Shown here in pieces: positions 1-7,463 of a stretch of DNA of 20,893 bases. Origin of the DNA: an uncultured Eubacteriales bacterium (GTDB lineage Bacteria; Bacillota; Clostridia; Christensenellales; CAG-138). The position numbers were made by a program, and so were the translations under genes. Under the pieces are notes generated by a model. That model did not search any database. It was not told the origin of the DNA and saw nothing but the letters and a program-made list of their open reading frames with translations. Position 1 is the stretch's first letter. The number at the start of each line of letters is the position of its first letter. The DNA is taken from the NCBI GenBank assembly GCA_900542615.1, contig UQOG01000022.1:1-20893 (forward strand). Direction: 5' to 3'.

Positions 1-35
1 GCCCCCCCGGCCCGCCCCGGCGCCCACATAGGCAA

Positions 36-66
36 CCGCGCGGATCCCCTATGGGGATCCGCGCGG
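36..66. repeat. Perfect 14-bp inverted repeat, possible terminator
   Basis: CCGCGCGGATCCCC and its exact reverse complement are separated by a TAT loop. It lies about 30 bases beyond the stop of the minus-strand gene that ends at 96, so it may act as that gene's 3' end. The bases after the stem on the minus strand (TTGCCTATG) are not a proper U-run, so termination is an inference. Confidence 0.5.
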
Positions 67-95
67 CGTGCTGCAACAAAAAAGCGAGGGACCGG

Positions 96-815
96 TTAAA
101 AGAAAGGATAGATATGGGCGTTGAACCAATCGTATCCCAAATCAAGGGACGGGATGGCGCCCAGGCGCATCATCTGGCCTGCCAGCATCCAAAGCAGCCC
201 TGCCACCAGCAAAACCAGCAGCGCCACAGCCAATATCCCCAGGGCATGTAAAAATCCGCCCCGGGGCCCCGCATCCTCCTCCTCTAGCAGGTCCACCTCC
301 TGCCAATCCTCCCAATCCTCCTGCCAGGTCGGGGCCGGCTGGGGATCGGGGGCTTGGCCGGCCTGCTGGGGTTCTGCAGGGGAGACAGGCGCCGGCTGCA
401 TTTCTTCTTCGGGGGCAGGCAAAGGCTCCGCCAGGGAGGAAGAGGCCTCCAGCACAAAGGTTGCGTTATCCTGCTGCAAGGGGGCAATGCTGGATACCGG
501 CGCAGGCCGGGGCACCGTATGCACCGTCTGGGGGGGCAACGGCTCGGCGGGGGTGGCAAGGACCTGCTGGGAGGCCCGCATTTTGGCCATGTCCACCAGC
601 CAGCCCTCCATATCCGTTGGGGTAAAGCCGGCCTGTATGGTGGCCAGCGCCTTGGAAAAAACAGCCTTGGTCAGCTGAGCGGCCTGGTCGTTATCATGCA
701 GGTAGGACATGCCTATCCGCTGGATGCTGGGGGTGTACCGGGTGACCCAGTCGCGCACGGCTGTCGGGTCCTGTTCCCGCAGGCCGGCTACGATCCCCTC
801 CTGGCTCCATTCCAT
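96..815 (-). CDS. Membrane protein with sigma-70 region-2-like N-terminal domain
   Basis: This is a 239-aa protein. Residues about 3-84 resemble region 2 of an ECF sigma factor: a DPTAVRDWVTRY opening, a YLHDNDQAAQLTKAVFSKAL stretch where true ECF factors carry an acidic DLVQEVF-like motif, then a GWLVDMAKMRA helix. Residues about 88-185 are a Pro/Ala/Glu/Gln-rich, probably disordered linker, ending in an acidic WQEDWEDWQEVDLLEEED stretch. One hydrophobic helix follows at about 188-213, then a short aromatic tail. No region 4 is present, so promoter -35 recognition is unlikely. The start at 815 is chosen because AAAGGAAG lies 7 bases upstream of it; an in-frame ATG at 836 would place that site inside the gene. 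It is divergent from ilvE. It could be a membrane-tethered regulator or a sigma-derived relic; the function is unknown. Confidence 0.8.
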   Translation of the reverse strand: MEWSQEGIVAGLREQDPTAVRDWVTRYTPSIQRIGMSYLHDNDQAAQLTKAVFSKALATIQAGFTPTDMEGWLVDMAKMRASQQVLATPAEPLPPQTVHTVPRPAPVSSIAPLQQDNATFVLEASSSLAEPLPAPEEEMQPAPVSPAEPQQAGQAPDPQPAPTWQEDWEDWQEVDLLEEEDAGPRGGFLHALGILAVALLVLLVAGLLWMLAGQMMRLGAIPSLDLGYDWFNAHIYPFF

Positions 816-854
816 CGGTATGCTTCCTTTCGTCAAAATCTTTTCCTAGGTACC

Positions 855-883
855 ATTATATAGTCTTTTTCTATCCCCTGCAA
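855..883 (-). promoter_or_regulatory. Promoter of the sigma-like membrane gene
   Basis: On the minus strand TTGCAG (878-883), a 17-base spacer and a consensus TATAAT (855-860). Transcription would begin near 848, about 33 bases before the ATG at 815. It stands back to back with the ilvE promoter. Confidence 0.7.
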
Positions 884-899
884 GCGACCAATTCCCCAG

Positions 900-928
900 T
901 TGCAAACCATGCGAGGGTATGGTATCAT
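900..928 (+). promoter_or_regulatory. ilvE promoter, extended -10, with overlapping dyad
   Basis: TTGCAA (900-905), 17-base spacer, TATCAT (923-928), with TGG directly before the -10 (extended -10). The -10 sits inside a dyad TGGTAT-C-ATACCA (920-932) that could be an operator. The predicted start near 935 leaves a leader of about 118 bases before ilvE. Confidence 0.7.
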
Positions 929-1052
929 ACCAAAATAATTTGCGTCCCACAGGCACTGCCCCTCGCAGGCGTTTTTCGGGCTTGCGGTTGCAGCTATGGC
1001 AAACCGTACGGCGCCATCCTGCGGCCGCAAGAAAAGAAAGGAGCGTTGGATC

Positions 1053-2114
1053 ATGAACATCACCATCACCAAAACACAAACCCCAAAGCCCTTGCCGGAT
1101 AGCGACGCCCTGGGGTTTGGCCGCATCTTTACGGACCACATGTTCGTTATGGAATATGCTTCCGGGGCCTGGCGGGATCCCCGCATCCTGCCCTATGGGG
1201 ACATTTCCCTGCCGCCGGCCGCGGCGGTGTTCCACTATGGGGCGGAGGTATTTGAAGGGCTCAAGGCGTACCGCCGCAAGGATGGCGGCGTGCAGCTGTT
1301 CCGGCCCCTGGATAATATGCACCGGCTCAACGATTCCGCCGCCCGGCTCTGCCTGCCTCAGATCGATCCGGATATGGGGCTGGAAGCCCTTAAAGCCCTG
1401 GTGAAGCTCGACGCCGCCTGGGTGCCCAGCGCGCCGGGCACGTCCTTGTATCTGCGGCCCGTGCTGTTCGCCACGGATCCGGACCTATCCTTGCATGGGA
1501 TCCGGCAGGCCAGCTTTTATATCATCGCGTCCCCCTCCGGCAGCTACTATAAGGAGGGGCTGGCCCCAGTGCGCATCATGATTGAAACGGCGGATGTGCG
1601 GGCTGTGCGGGGCGGCACCGGCTATGCTAAGTGCGGCGGCAACTACGCGGCTGCCACCCGCGCCGGGGACCGGGCGGAAAAGCTGGGCTTTTCCCAGGTG
1701 CTTTGGCTGGACGGGGTGGAGCGCAAATATGTGGAAGAAGTGGGCAGCATGAACGTCATGTTCAAGATCGAAGGCCGGGTGGTGACCCCCCAGCTTACCG
1801 GTTCCGTGCTGCCCGGCATCACCCGGCGCAGCTGCATCCAGCTGCTGCAGGATTGGGGTGTGCCGGTGGAGGAGCGGCTGGTCAGCGTGGAGGAGCTGCT
1901 CAGCGCCGCCCGGGACGGGCGGCTGGAGGAAGCCTTTGGCTGCGGCACCGCCGCAGTGGTTTCCCCCATTGGCGAGCTGGTGTTTGGTCAGGAGCAGGCG
2001 GTGATCCATCAAGGGGAGATCGGCCCCCTGACCCAGCGGCTTTACGATGCCCTGACCGGCATACAGTATGGCACGGCCCCCGATCCCCATGGCTGGGCCA
2101 TGCGGGTGCTGTAA
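1053..2114 (+). CDS. ilvE: Branched-chain amino acid aminotransferase
   Basis: This 353-aa protein is a fold-type IV PLP aminotransferase. It moves the amino group between glutamate and the 2-oxo acids of valine, leucine and isoleucine in the cytoplasm. The PLP lysine is K193 in GYAKCGGNYAA. YVEEVGSMN (about 226-234) is the usual cofactor/substrate loop, and FHYGAEVFEGLKAY (60-73) and the LTGSVLPGITR stretch are typical of the larger BCAT subclass. The length is normal for that group. The start at 1053 follows GAAAGGAG with a 9-base gap; a longer in-frame reading from 996 adds residues unlike the family. It is a single gene with its own promoter and a 3' hairpin at 2129-2151. No other ilv or leu gene is nearby. 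The family assignment is firm; exact substrate preference is not visible. Confidence 0.95.
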   Translation: MNITITKTQTPKPLPDSDALGFGRIFTDHMFVMEYASGAWRDPRILPYGDISLPPAAAVFHYGAEVFEGLKAYRRKDGGVQLFRPLDNMHRLNDSAARLCLPQIDPDMGLEALKALVKLDAAWVPSAPGTSLYLRPVLFATDPDLSLHGIRQASFYIIASPSGSYYKEGLAPVRIMIETADVRAVRGGTGYAKCGGNYAAATRAGDRAEKLGFSQVLWLDGVERKYVEEVGSMNVMFKIEGRVVTPQLTGSVLPGITRRSCIQLLQDWGVPVEERLVSVEELLSAARDGRLEEAFGCGTAAVVSPIGELVFGQEQAVIHQGEIGPLTQRLYDALTGIQYGTAPDPHGWAMRVL

Positions 2115-2128
2115 GGTGAAACGGCGTT

Positions 2129-2151
2129 GGGGCCGGCCGGTTGCCGGCCCC
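2129..2151 (+). terminator. Probable terminator of ilvE
   Basis: GGGGCCGGC, loop CGGTT, GCCGGCCCC, then TTCCCTTT. The stem is a perfect 9 bp but the T-run is interrupted by cytosines. It starts 15 bases after the ilvE stop. Confidence 0.6.
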
Positions 2152-2211
2152 TTCCCTTTGGCATATGTCTTGCCCTGCCCCGCATAGGCATAAAGCAGGG
2201 CGGCCCTTGGG

Positions 2212-2240
2212 TTGCAAAAGAAGCGGGTTTGTGGCATAAT
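2212..2240 (+). promoter_or_regulatory. Promoter of the zinc-ribbon coiled-coil gene
   Basis: TTGCAA (2212-2217), 17-base spacer, CATAAT (2235-2240), with TGG just before the -10. The start would be near 2247, about 36 bases before the ATG at 2283. Confidence 0.65.
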
Positions 2241-2282
2241 ATAAAATGTATTTTTATGGCAATGGTGCCAGAGGTGGTTATT

Positions 2283-2714
2283 ATGGAGTTTTTTAATCGG
2301 ATCGGCGACTTTGCGAAAAACGTAGGGGACCGTACCAACGATATGCTGGAGATCGGCAAGCTGAATTCCCGCATCCACGGGGAAGAGGATGCCATTGAGC
2401 AGCATTTCTACGACCTTGGGGAATATATTTGGGAAAAGTTCGAATCCGGCGTCGCCATGGATGAACGGGCGACGGTGATCTGCATGGCCATCCGGGAGCG
2501 GAAGGGAAATATCCGCTCCATGGAGGAGGAGATCCAGCAGATCAAGTTGGCCCAGGAGGAGAGCCGCCAGGCCCGGGCCCAGGCCCGGCAGGAGGCCAAG
2601 GAGCAGGCCCGCCAGGCAAAATCCGCCCCGGCTACCGAAACCTGCCCTATCTGCGGCGCTACCATTGCGGCAGGCTCCAAATTCTGCGGCGATTGCGGCA
2701 ATCAGATCCGCTGA
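2283..2714 (+). CDS. Zinc-ribbon protein with long coiled coil
   Basis: This 143-aa protein is probably cytoplasmic: no signal or membrane segment is seen. Residues 1-75 form amphipathic helices with a DLGEYIWEKF motif. From about 75 to 118 a charged, Gln/Glu/Ala/Arg-rich segment should be a coiled coil. The end carries a zinc ribbon with the spacing CPIC-N10-CGDC. This layout recurs in small Clostridia proteins of unknown role. The start at 2283 follows GAGGTGG with a 5-base gap and lies after a good promoter; upstream in-frame codons back to 2127 fall in the intergenic region. A strong terminator follows at 2752. The ribbon could bind protein or nucleic acid; I do not recognise a specific function. 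Confidence 0.85.
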   Translation: MEFFNRIGDFAKNVGDRTNDMLEIGKLNSRIHGEEDAIEQHFYDLGEYIWEKFESGVAMDERATVICMAIRERKGNIRSMEEEIQQIKLAQEESRQARAQARQEAKEQARQAKSAPATETCPICGATIAAGSKFCGDCGNQIR

Positions 2715-2751
2715 CCTTCCCCCATCCCCTCCGCCCCGGCTCCGGGGCGGC

Positions 2752-2777
2752 GAAGCGGCTTTGGCCGCTTCTTTTTT
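2752..2777 (+). terminator. Rho-independent terminator
   Basis: GAAGCGGC, loop TTTG, GCCGCTTC, then six T. The stem is a perfect 8 bp. It closes the zinc-ribbon gene ending at 2714. Confidence 0.9.
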
Positions 2778-2879
2778 ATGCGCCAAGCCCCCGGCTATGC
2801 TGCGCGCACAGTTTGCCCCCGGGGTTCTCACCAGGCAAACAAATTTTTTTGCCATCTGTTAAAATGTCGGTTTTCTTGG

Positions 2880-2908
2880 TTGCTTTGCGCTCCCAGGTGG
2901 TATATAAT
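2880..2908 (+). promoter_or_regulatory. serC-serA promoter
   Basis: TTGCTT (2880-2885), 17-base spacer, consensus TATAAT (2903-2908). The start would be near 2915, giving an untranslated leader of about 125 bases before serC. Confidence 0.7.
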
Positions 2909-3040
2909 CAACGTAGATAAAGTTTCAATTTTACTTCCTGTTTTCTGGGCGTTTGGCCCGCTTTCAATTCGAATCGTTTTTTTGCAGTGTATTCACAGGT
3001 TGCACTGTATAAAATAATGTCATAAGGAGTGTCATCTGCT

Positions 3041-4129
3041 ATGAAGTATGGTCGTATCTACAATTTCTCCGCAGGCCCCAGCATGTTGCCCGAACCCGTG
3101 CTAGAGGAGATCGCCGGTGAGGTGCTCAATTACAAGGGCTCCGGCATGAGCGTCATGGAAATGAGCCACCGCTCCCAGGTGTTTCAGACCATCGTGGACG
3201 AGGCTGAAGCGGACCTGCGGGAGCTGATGAACATCCCCGACAACTATAAGGTCCTCTTCATCCAGGGCGGCGCTACCCTGCAATTCTCCATGATCCCCAT
3301 GAACCTGATGAAAAACGGCGTGGCGGATTATATCGTCACCGGCGGCTGGAGCAAAAAGGCCTATACCGAAGCCAAAAAGTTTGGCAAGGTAAACCTCTTG
3401 GCCTCCAGCGAAGACCGGAATTATAGCTATATCCCCGATGTATCCGACCTGCCTGTCAGCCCGGATGCGGACTATGTGTACATCTGCGAAAACGAAACCA
3501 TCCATGGCACCACCTACCGGGAGCTCCCCAATACCAAGGGCAAGATCCTGGTCTCCGATCAATCCTCCATGTTCCTGTCCAAGCCCTGCAACGTCAGCGA
3601 CTATGGCTTGATCTACGGCGGCGTCCAGAAGAACATCGGCCCCGCCGGCATGGTCATCGTCATCATCCGGGAGGACCTGATCCGCTCCGATCTGGACGAG
3701 CGCACCCCCATCTATCTGCGCTATGACACCCATTCCAACAACGGCTCCATGTACAACACCCCTAACTGCTGGTGCATCTACGTATGCGGCAAGGTGTTCA
3801 AATACCTCAAGAGCATCGGCGGCCTGGAGGCCATGGCCAAGCGGAACGAGGAAAAGGCCAAGATCCTCTATGACTTCCTGGATCAGTCCAAGATGTTCCG
3901 CGGCACGGTGGATAAGGAATACCGTTCCCTCATGAACGTACCCTTTGTCACCGAGAGCAAGGAGCTGGACGCCGAAGTGGTCAAGGCCACCAAGGCCGCC
4001 GGCTACGACAACCTGAAGGGCCATAAGAGCGTGGGCGGCCTGCGGGCTTCCATCTACAACGCCATGCCCAAGGACGGTGTGGAGGCCCTGGTCTCCTTCC
4101 TGCAGGACTTTGAAGCCAACCATAAGTAA
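3041..4129 (+). CDS. serC: Phosphoserine aminotransferase
   Basis: This 362-aa PLP enzyme converts 3-phosphohydroxypyruvate plus glutamate to 3-phosphoserine, the second step of serine synthesis. The family hallmarks are all present: NFSAGPSMLP at 8-17, MEMSHRS at 39-45, QGGAT at 75-79, and the PLP lysine K197 in YGGVQKNIGPAG. The length matches the family. The start is the ATG at 3041, 11 bases after AAGGAG; an in-frame GTG at 3029 overlaps that ribosome site and is rejected. serA follows after only 15 bases, so the two form an operon. serB is not in the window. Confidence 0.97.
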   Translation: MKYGRIYNFSAGPSMLPEPVLEEIAGEVLNYKGSGMSVMEMSHRSQVFQTIVDEAEADLRELMNIPDNYKVLFIQGGATLQFSMIPMNLMKNGVADYIVTGGWSKKAYTEAKKFGKVNLLASSEDRNYSYIPDVSDLPVSPDADYVYICENETIHGTTYRELPNTKGKILVSDQSSMFLSKPCNVSDYGLIYGGVQKNIGPAGMVIVIIREDLIRSDLDERTPIYLRYDTHSNNGSMYNTPNCWCIYVCGKVFKYLKSIGGLEAMAKRNEEKAKILYDFLDQSKMFRGTVDKEYRSLMNVPFVTESKELDAEVVKATKAAGYDNLKGHKSVGGLRASIYNAMPKDGVEALVSFLQDFEANHK

Positions 4130-4144
4130 ATAAGGAGGCACGTT

Positions 4145-5053
4145 ATGCGTATTCTGGTAACCGATGGTATGGATAAAACCGCTCTGGCCCAGCTCAAGGC
4201 CAATGGCCATGACGTGGTGGAGCAGTTCTATGAGCCCGACGCCCTGGGCGCCGCGCTGAAGGAGTTTGACGTTTGCGTGGTGCGTTCCGCCACCAAGGTC
4301 CGGGCCCAGCATATCGACCAGGCCAAGGAAGGCCGGCTGAAGCTCATCATCCGGGGCGGCGTCGGCGTGGACAACATCGACGTGAAATACGCCGAGGACA
4401 ACGGCATCGCCGTGCGCAATACTCCCCGGGCCAGCAGCAATTCCGTTGCGGAATTGGCCATCGCCCATATGCTCTCCTGCGCCCGGTTCATCTCCCTTGC
4501 CGGCCACACCATGCGGGAAGGCAAGTGGGAAAAGAAAGCCTATGGCAAGGGCATCGAGATCGGCGGCAAGACCCTGGGCGTGATTGGCTATGGCCGCATC
4601 GGCCAGTCCTTGGGCCGCATGGCCCAGGCCCTGGGTATGCAGGTGCTGGCCTATGATATCTTCAAGGTGGACGGCCTGGAGTGCGATACCATGCACTATG
4701 TGGAGATGGATGAGCTGCTGGCCAAGTCCGACTTCATCTCCCTCCATACGCCTTCCATCGACGGCAAGCCCTTCATCAACGCGGAAACCATCGCCAAGAT
4801 GAAGGACGGCGTGGTGTTCATCAACACCAGCCGGGGCAACAATGTGGATGAGGACGCCCTGCTGGAGGCCCTCAACAGCGGCAAGATCCGGGCTGCCGGC
4901 CTGGATGTTTACGCCAAGGAGCCTCCCACCAACGAGGCCCTGATCAACCATCCCGCCGTCTCCTGCACCCCCCACATCGGCGCTGCCACTGTGGAGGCCC
5001 AAAAGCGCATCGGCGCGGAGATCGTGGACATTATCGAAGGCTTCGGCAAATAA
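4145..5053 (+). CDS. serA: D-3-phosphoglycerate dehydrogenase, short form
   Basis: This 302-aa NAD-dependent dehydrogenase makes 3-phosphohydroxypyruvate, feeding SerC encoded just upstream. The Rossmann motif is GYGRIG at 148-153 with the NAD-ribose aspartate D171. The catalytic set of the D-2-hydroxyacid dehydrogenases is present: R230 in NTSRG, E259 in KEPP, H277 in PHIGA. The protein stops right after the catalytic core, so it lacks the C-terminal ACT domain by which longer SerA forms sense serine. Feedback inhibition of that type is therefore not expected (inference). The ribosome site AAGGAGG lies 6 bases before the ATG. A strong terminator follows 18 bases after the stop. Being paired with serC makes the serine role much more likely than another hydroxyacid dehydrogenase. 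Confidence 0.95.
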   Translation: MRILVTDGMDKTALAQLKANGHDVVEQFYEPDALGAALKEFDVCVVRSATKVRAQHIDQAKEGRLKLIIRGGVGVDNIDVKYAEDNGIAVRNTPRASSNSVAELAIAHMLSCARFISLAGHTMREGKWEKKAYGKGIEIGGKTLGVIGYGRIGQSLGRMAQALGMQVLAYDIFKVDGLECDTMHYVEMDELLAKSDFISLHTPSIDGKPFINAETIAKMKDGVVFINTSRGNNVDEDALLEALNSGKIRAAGLDVYAKEPPTNEALINHPAVSCTPHIGAATVEAQKRIGAEIVDIIEGFGK

Positions 5054-5071
5054 TCCCTTGGTTTTCCCTTG

Positions 5072-5096
5072 GCGGGGGCTTTGCCCCCGCTTTTTT
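5072..5096 (+). terminator. Terminator of serC-serA
   Basis: GCGGGGGC, loop TTT, GCCCCCGC, then six T. The stem is a perfect 8 bp. Confidence 0.95.
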
Positions 5097-5374
5097 GCTG
5101 CCTTTTTTGGCGGCTTTCCCTCCCCTTTACCAAGGCCGGCGGGCTGCCCAGGGGGCCGTGGAACGCCCGGCGGAGCGGGGGGGCGGCGGCGTTTGGCAGG
5201 CCCTTGGCCTGCCAAACCAACGCCCGCAGGGGGGCCTTCGGCCCCTGCGGGCGTTGTGCGCGCTGTGCGCGCCCGCCGCCCCCCCCGCTCCGCTGGGCGC
5301 CGCACCCGCCAAAGGACAACCAAAAGGGCCGGTGGTAGACCCACCGGCCCTTGGCCTGATAAGGCGAAAATCGG
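5097..5374. other. Gene-free GC-rich block with several long hairpins
   Basis: This lies between the converging serA and nucleoside permease genes. Two large adjacent stems are seen: GTTTGGCAGGCC-CTT-GGCCTGCCAAAC (5191-5217, 12 bp) and AACGCCCGCAGGGG with CCCCTGCGGGCGTT (5219-5255, 14 bp, loop GGCCTTCGG). GTGCGCGC then occurs twice in tandem near 5256-5272. Open frames through here are long only because of high GC and give low-complexity Pro/Arg/Ala sequence; I see no gene. Confidence 0.7.
5320..5352 (-). terminator. Terminator of the nucleoside importer operon
   Basis: On the minus strand, 22 bases beyond the permease stop, AAGGGCCGGTGG, loop GTCTA, CCACCGGCCCTT pairs over 12 bp and runs into TTTTGGTT. 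The T-run is short but placement and stem strength are good. Confidence 0.75.
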
Positions 5375-6358
5375 TTACCGCTCCTCGCGGAAATAGGGCA
5401 AGCCCAAAGCGGCGGGGGGCTGATTCTCCCGGCTCCTGCGCAGGGATACCACCACCAGCACGATCACCGTCACCAGATAGGGGAGCATCTTGAACAGCTC
5501 CATGGAGCGGCGGGTCAGGCCGGGGATGTAGAAATACAGCCAGGACAGCAGGCCGAAGAGGTAGGAACCCCAGATGGCCCGTTTGGGCTTCCAGCTGGAG
5601 AAAATCACCAGGGCCACAGCCAGCCAGCCCAGGCTTTCGATGCCGCCTGCGCTATCCCAGGTGCCCTTGGTATAGTCCATCACGTAGTAGAGACCGCCCA
5701 TGCCGGAGATGCCGGCGCCGATGCAGGTGGCCAGGTATTTGTACTTGGTCACATTGATGCCGGCCGCGTCGGCGGTGGCGGGGTTTTCACCCACGGCCCG
5801 CAGGTTAAGGCCTACGCTAGAGCGGTTGAGGAACCAGCTCACCAAAAAGGCTACCACTACCGCCAGATACACCATGAACCCAAAGCCCAAGAGCATCCGA
5901 GGCAGGGCGGGCAACTCCTGCACAAAGGGCAGGGTGGCCCGGAAGGCGGCGCTGGTGGTGGCCACGTTGATCTGGCCCACGCCGCCGGCCAGCTTCATCA
6001 GGGAGCCGCCGAAGAAGTTGGCGAAGCCGCCTGCGAAGATGGTAAGGGTAAGGCCCGTAACGTTTTGATTGGCCCGCAAGCTGATGGTCAGCACGCTGTA
6101 GATCAGCCCGCCCAGCACGGAGGCCAGGAAGGCGCAGCTCAGGGCGATGATCACGCATAAAATGGGGCTGGGTGCAGGATTGTTCATCTCGTAGAAGAAC
6201 ACCCCCATCAGGCCCGCAATGCCGCCCAGGTACATGATTCCGGGAACGCCCAGGTTCAAATTGCCGGATTTCTCCGTGAGGATCTCCCCGATGGCGCCAT
6301 ACAGGATAACGGTGCCAAATACGATACCGGCCTGAAATAGGGAAATAAGCTGGGTCAT
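5375..6358 (-). CDS. nupQ: Nucleoside ABC transporter permease (NupQ/YufQ type)
   Basis: This 327-aa polytopic membrane protein has about eight to nine hydrophobic helices. The N-terminus (GTVILYGAIGEILTEKSGNLNLGVPGIMYLGG) is the typical opening of BmpA-linked permeases, with the conserved E-K-S/A-G-N/V-NL-G/E-pattern. The cytoplasmic coupling loop is VGENPATADAAGINVTKYKY. It forms the membrane channel with the other permease, whose stop overlaps this start by four bases (ATGA). As last gene of the operon it is followed by a hairpin terminator. By family it imports purine or other nucleosides; the exact substrate cannot be read from sequence. Confidence 0.9.
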   Translation of the reverse strand: MTQLISLFQAGIVFGTVILYGAIGEILTEKSGNLNLGVPGIMYLGGIAGLMGVFFYEMNNPAPSPILCVIIALSCAFLASVLGGLIYSVLTISLRANQNVTGLTLTIFAGGFANFFGGSLMKLAGGVGQINVATTSAAFRATLPFVQELPALPRMLLGFGFMVYLAVVVAFLVSWFLNRSSVGLNLRAVGENPATADAAGINVTKYKYLATCIGAGISGMGGLYYVMDYTKGTWDSAGGIESLGWLAVALVIFSSWKPKRAIWGSYLFGLLSWLYFYIPGLTRRSMELFKMLPYLVTVIVLVVVSLRRSRENQPPAALGLPYFREER

Positions 6359-7461
6359 GCCTGCACCTCCTTGCTGCCGCTGCGGAATTTGAGCTGATAG
6401 TTGATGAAGAACTCGCTGCCCAGAATGAAGAACAGGATGATGCCCGTGAGCATGCTGGAGACGTAGTCGTTCAGGTTGTACTGGGAAGCGATCTCGATGG
6501 CGCCCTTATCCAGGAAGATCAGCAGAGCGGAGAAGAGGATCATCACAAAGGAATTGAACTTGGCCAGCCATGCTACGATGATGGCGGTAAAGCCCCGGCC
6601 GCCGGCGGTGCTGATGGAGATGGTATGGCTGGCGCCGGAAACCGCCAGGAAGCCGGCGATGCCGCAGACTGCGCCGGATACCAGCATGGTGCGCATGATG
6701 ACCCGGGGCACGCTCATGGCGGCATAGCGGGCGGTATTTTCGCTTTCGCCCACCACGGCGATCTCATAGCCCTGCTTGCTGTAGTTCAGGTAGATGAACA
6801 TCAGCACCGCCAGGGCCAGCACGATGACCACGTTGAGGGTATACATCTGGCCGAAGATCTCCGGGAACCAGCCCGCCTTGGTTTGCGGATTGATGACCCC
6901 CACGGAGTTGGAGCCTGGGGGATTTTCCCAAAGGGCCACGAAATAGCTGGTGATCTGGATGGCGATGTAGTTCATCATCAGGGTGAACAGGGTCTCGTTG
7001 GTGTTCCACTTGGCCTTGAACCAGGCGGGGATAAAGCCCCACAGGCCGCCGGCCAGTGCGCTGAGGATGAACATGAGGGGCAGCAGCAGCCCCGCGGGCA
7101 GGTCGCCGCCCAGATAGATCATGCAGGCAGCAGAGGCGATGCCTCCCATGAGGATCTGGCCCTCTGCGCCGATGTTCCAGAAGCGCATCTTAAAGGCCGG
7201 GGCCAGGCCGATGCCGATACACAGCAGCATCATAGTATCCCGTATGGTGACCCACATCCGCCTGTTGGTGCCGAAGGCGCCCTCAAACATGGCCCCGTAT
7301 ACCTTCAGGGGGTTCAGCTCTACGATGGAGTAGATGATAATGGCACACAGCACCAGGGCGCCTGCAAGGGCGATGCCCCGTATGCCCCAGGCCTTCCACC
7401 GGGGTAGGACTACGCCTCGCTTGGCGATGCGGACCCAGGGTTCTCTTCTTTCTTTATTCAT
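6355..7461 (-). CDS. nupP: Nucleoside ABC transporter permease (NupP/YufP type)
   Basis: This 368-aa permease has a short basic cytoplasmic N-terminus followed by a helix (about 28-47) and further membrane segments. GAEGQILMGGIASA and the coupling loop VGESENTARYAAMSVPRVIM match the first permease of BmpA-type importers. The start at 7461 is set by AGAGGAGG 7 bases upstream; reading further in frame to 7578 would run back into the ATPase gene. Only two bases separate it from the ATPase stop, and it overlaps the next permease by four, so translation is probably coupled. Confidence 0.92.
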   Translation of the reverse strand: MNKERREPWVRIAKRGVVLPRWKAWGIRGIALAGALVLCAIIIYSIVELNPLKVYGAMFEGAFGTNRRMWVTIRDTMMLLCIGIGLAPAFKMRFWNIGAEGQILMGGIASAACMIYLGGDLPAGLLLPLMFILSALAGGLWGFIPAWFKAKWNTNETLFTLMMNYIAIQITSYFVALWENPPGSNSVGVINPQTKAGWFPEIFGQMYTLNVVIVLALAVLMFIYLNYSKQGYEIAVVGESENTARYAAMSVPRVIMRTMLVSGAVCGIAGFLAVSGASHTISISTAGGRGFTAIIVAWLAKFNSFVMILFSALLIFLDKGAIEIASQYNLNDYVSSMLTGIILFFILGSEFFINYQLKFRSGSKEVQA

Positions 7462-7463
7462 GC

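Larger units (their letters stand above)
2715..3040. other. Intergenic region upstream of serC
   Basis: No gene is seen in these 326 bases. They hold a GC hairpin (2731-2750, arms CCGCCCCGG and CCGGGGCGG), the terminator at 2752-2777, an AT-rich stretch with the serC promoter (2880-2908), and a leader of about 125 bases. The leader contains the near-identical repeats TTGCAGTGTA (2982-2991) and TTGCACTGTA (3000-3009). No T-box sequence is visible. Confidence 0.7.

Noticed and set aside
36..66. Cloning artefact because of the GGATCC sites
   Set aside because: The sites are simply part of a perfect natural-looking hairpin after a gene, and no vector sequence is seen beside it.
1485..2855. 456-aa minus-strand open frame across ilvE and the zinc-ribbon gene
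   Set aside because: It is antisense to two well-supported genes, has low-complexity Gly/Ala/His sequence, and no ribosome site; long frames are expected opposite GC-rich genes.
2909..3040. T-box leader before serC
   Set aside because: The leader is short and lacks a T-box core; only small repeats are seen.
3101..5344. 747-aa minus-strand open frame opposite serC-serA
   Set aside because: It is entirely antisense to two conserved enzymes and runs into a hairpin-rich gap; the Asp/Gly/His/Val-rich composition is that of a shadow frame.
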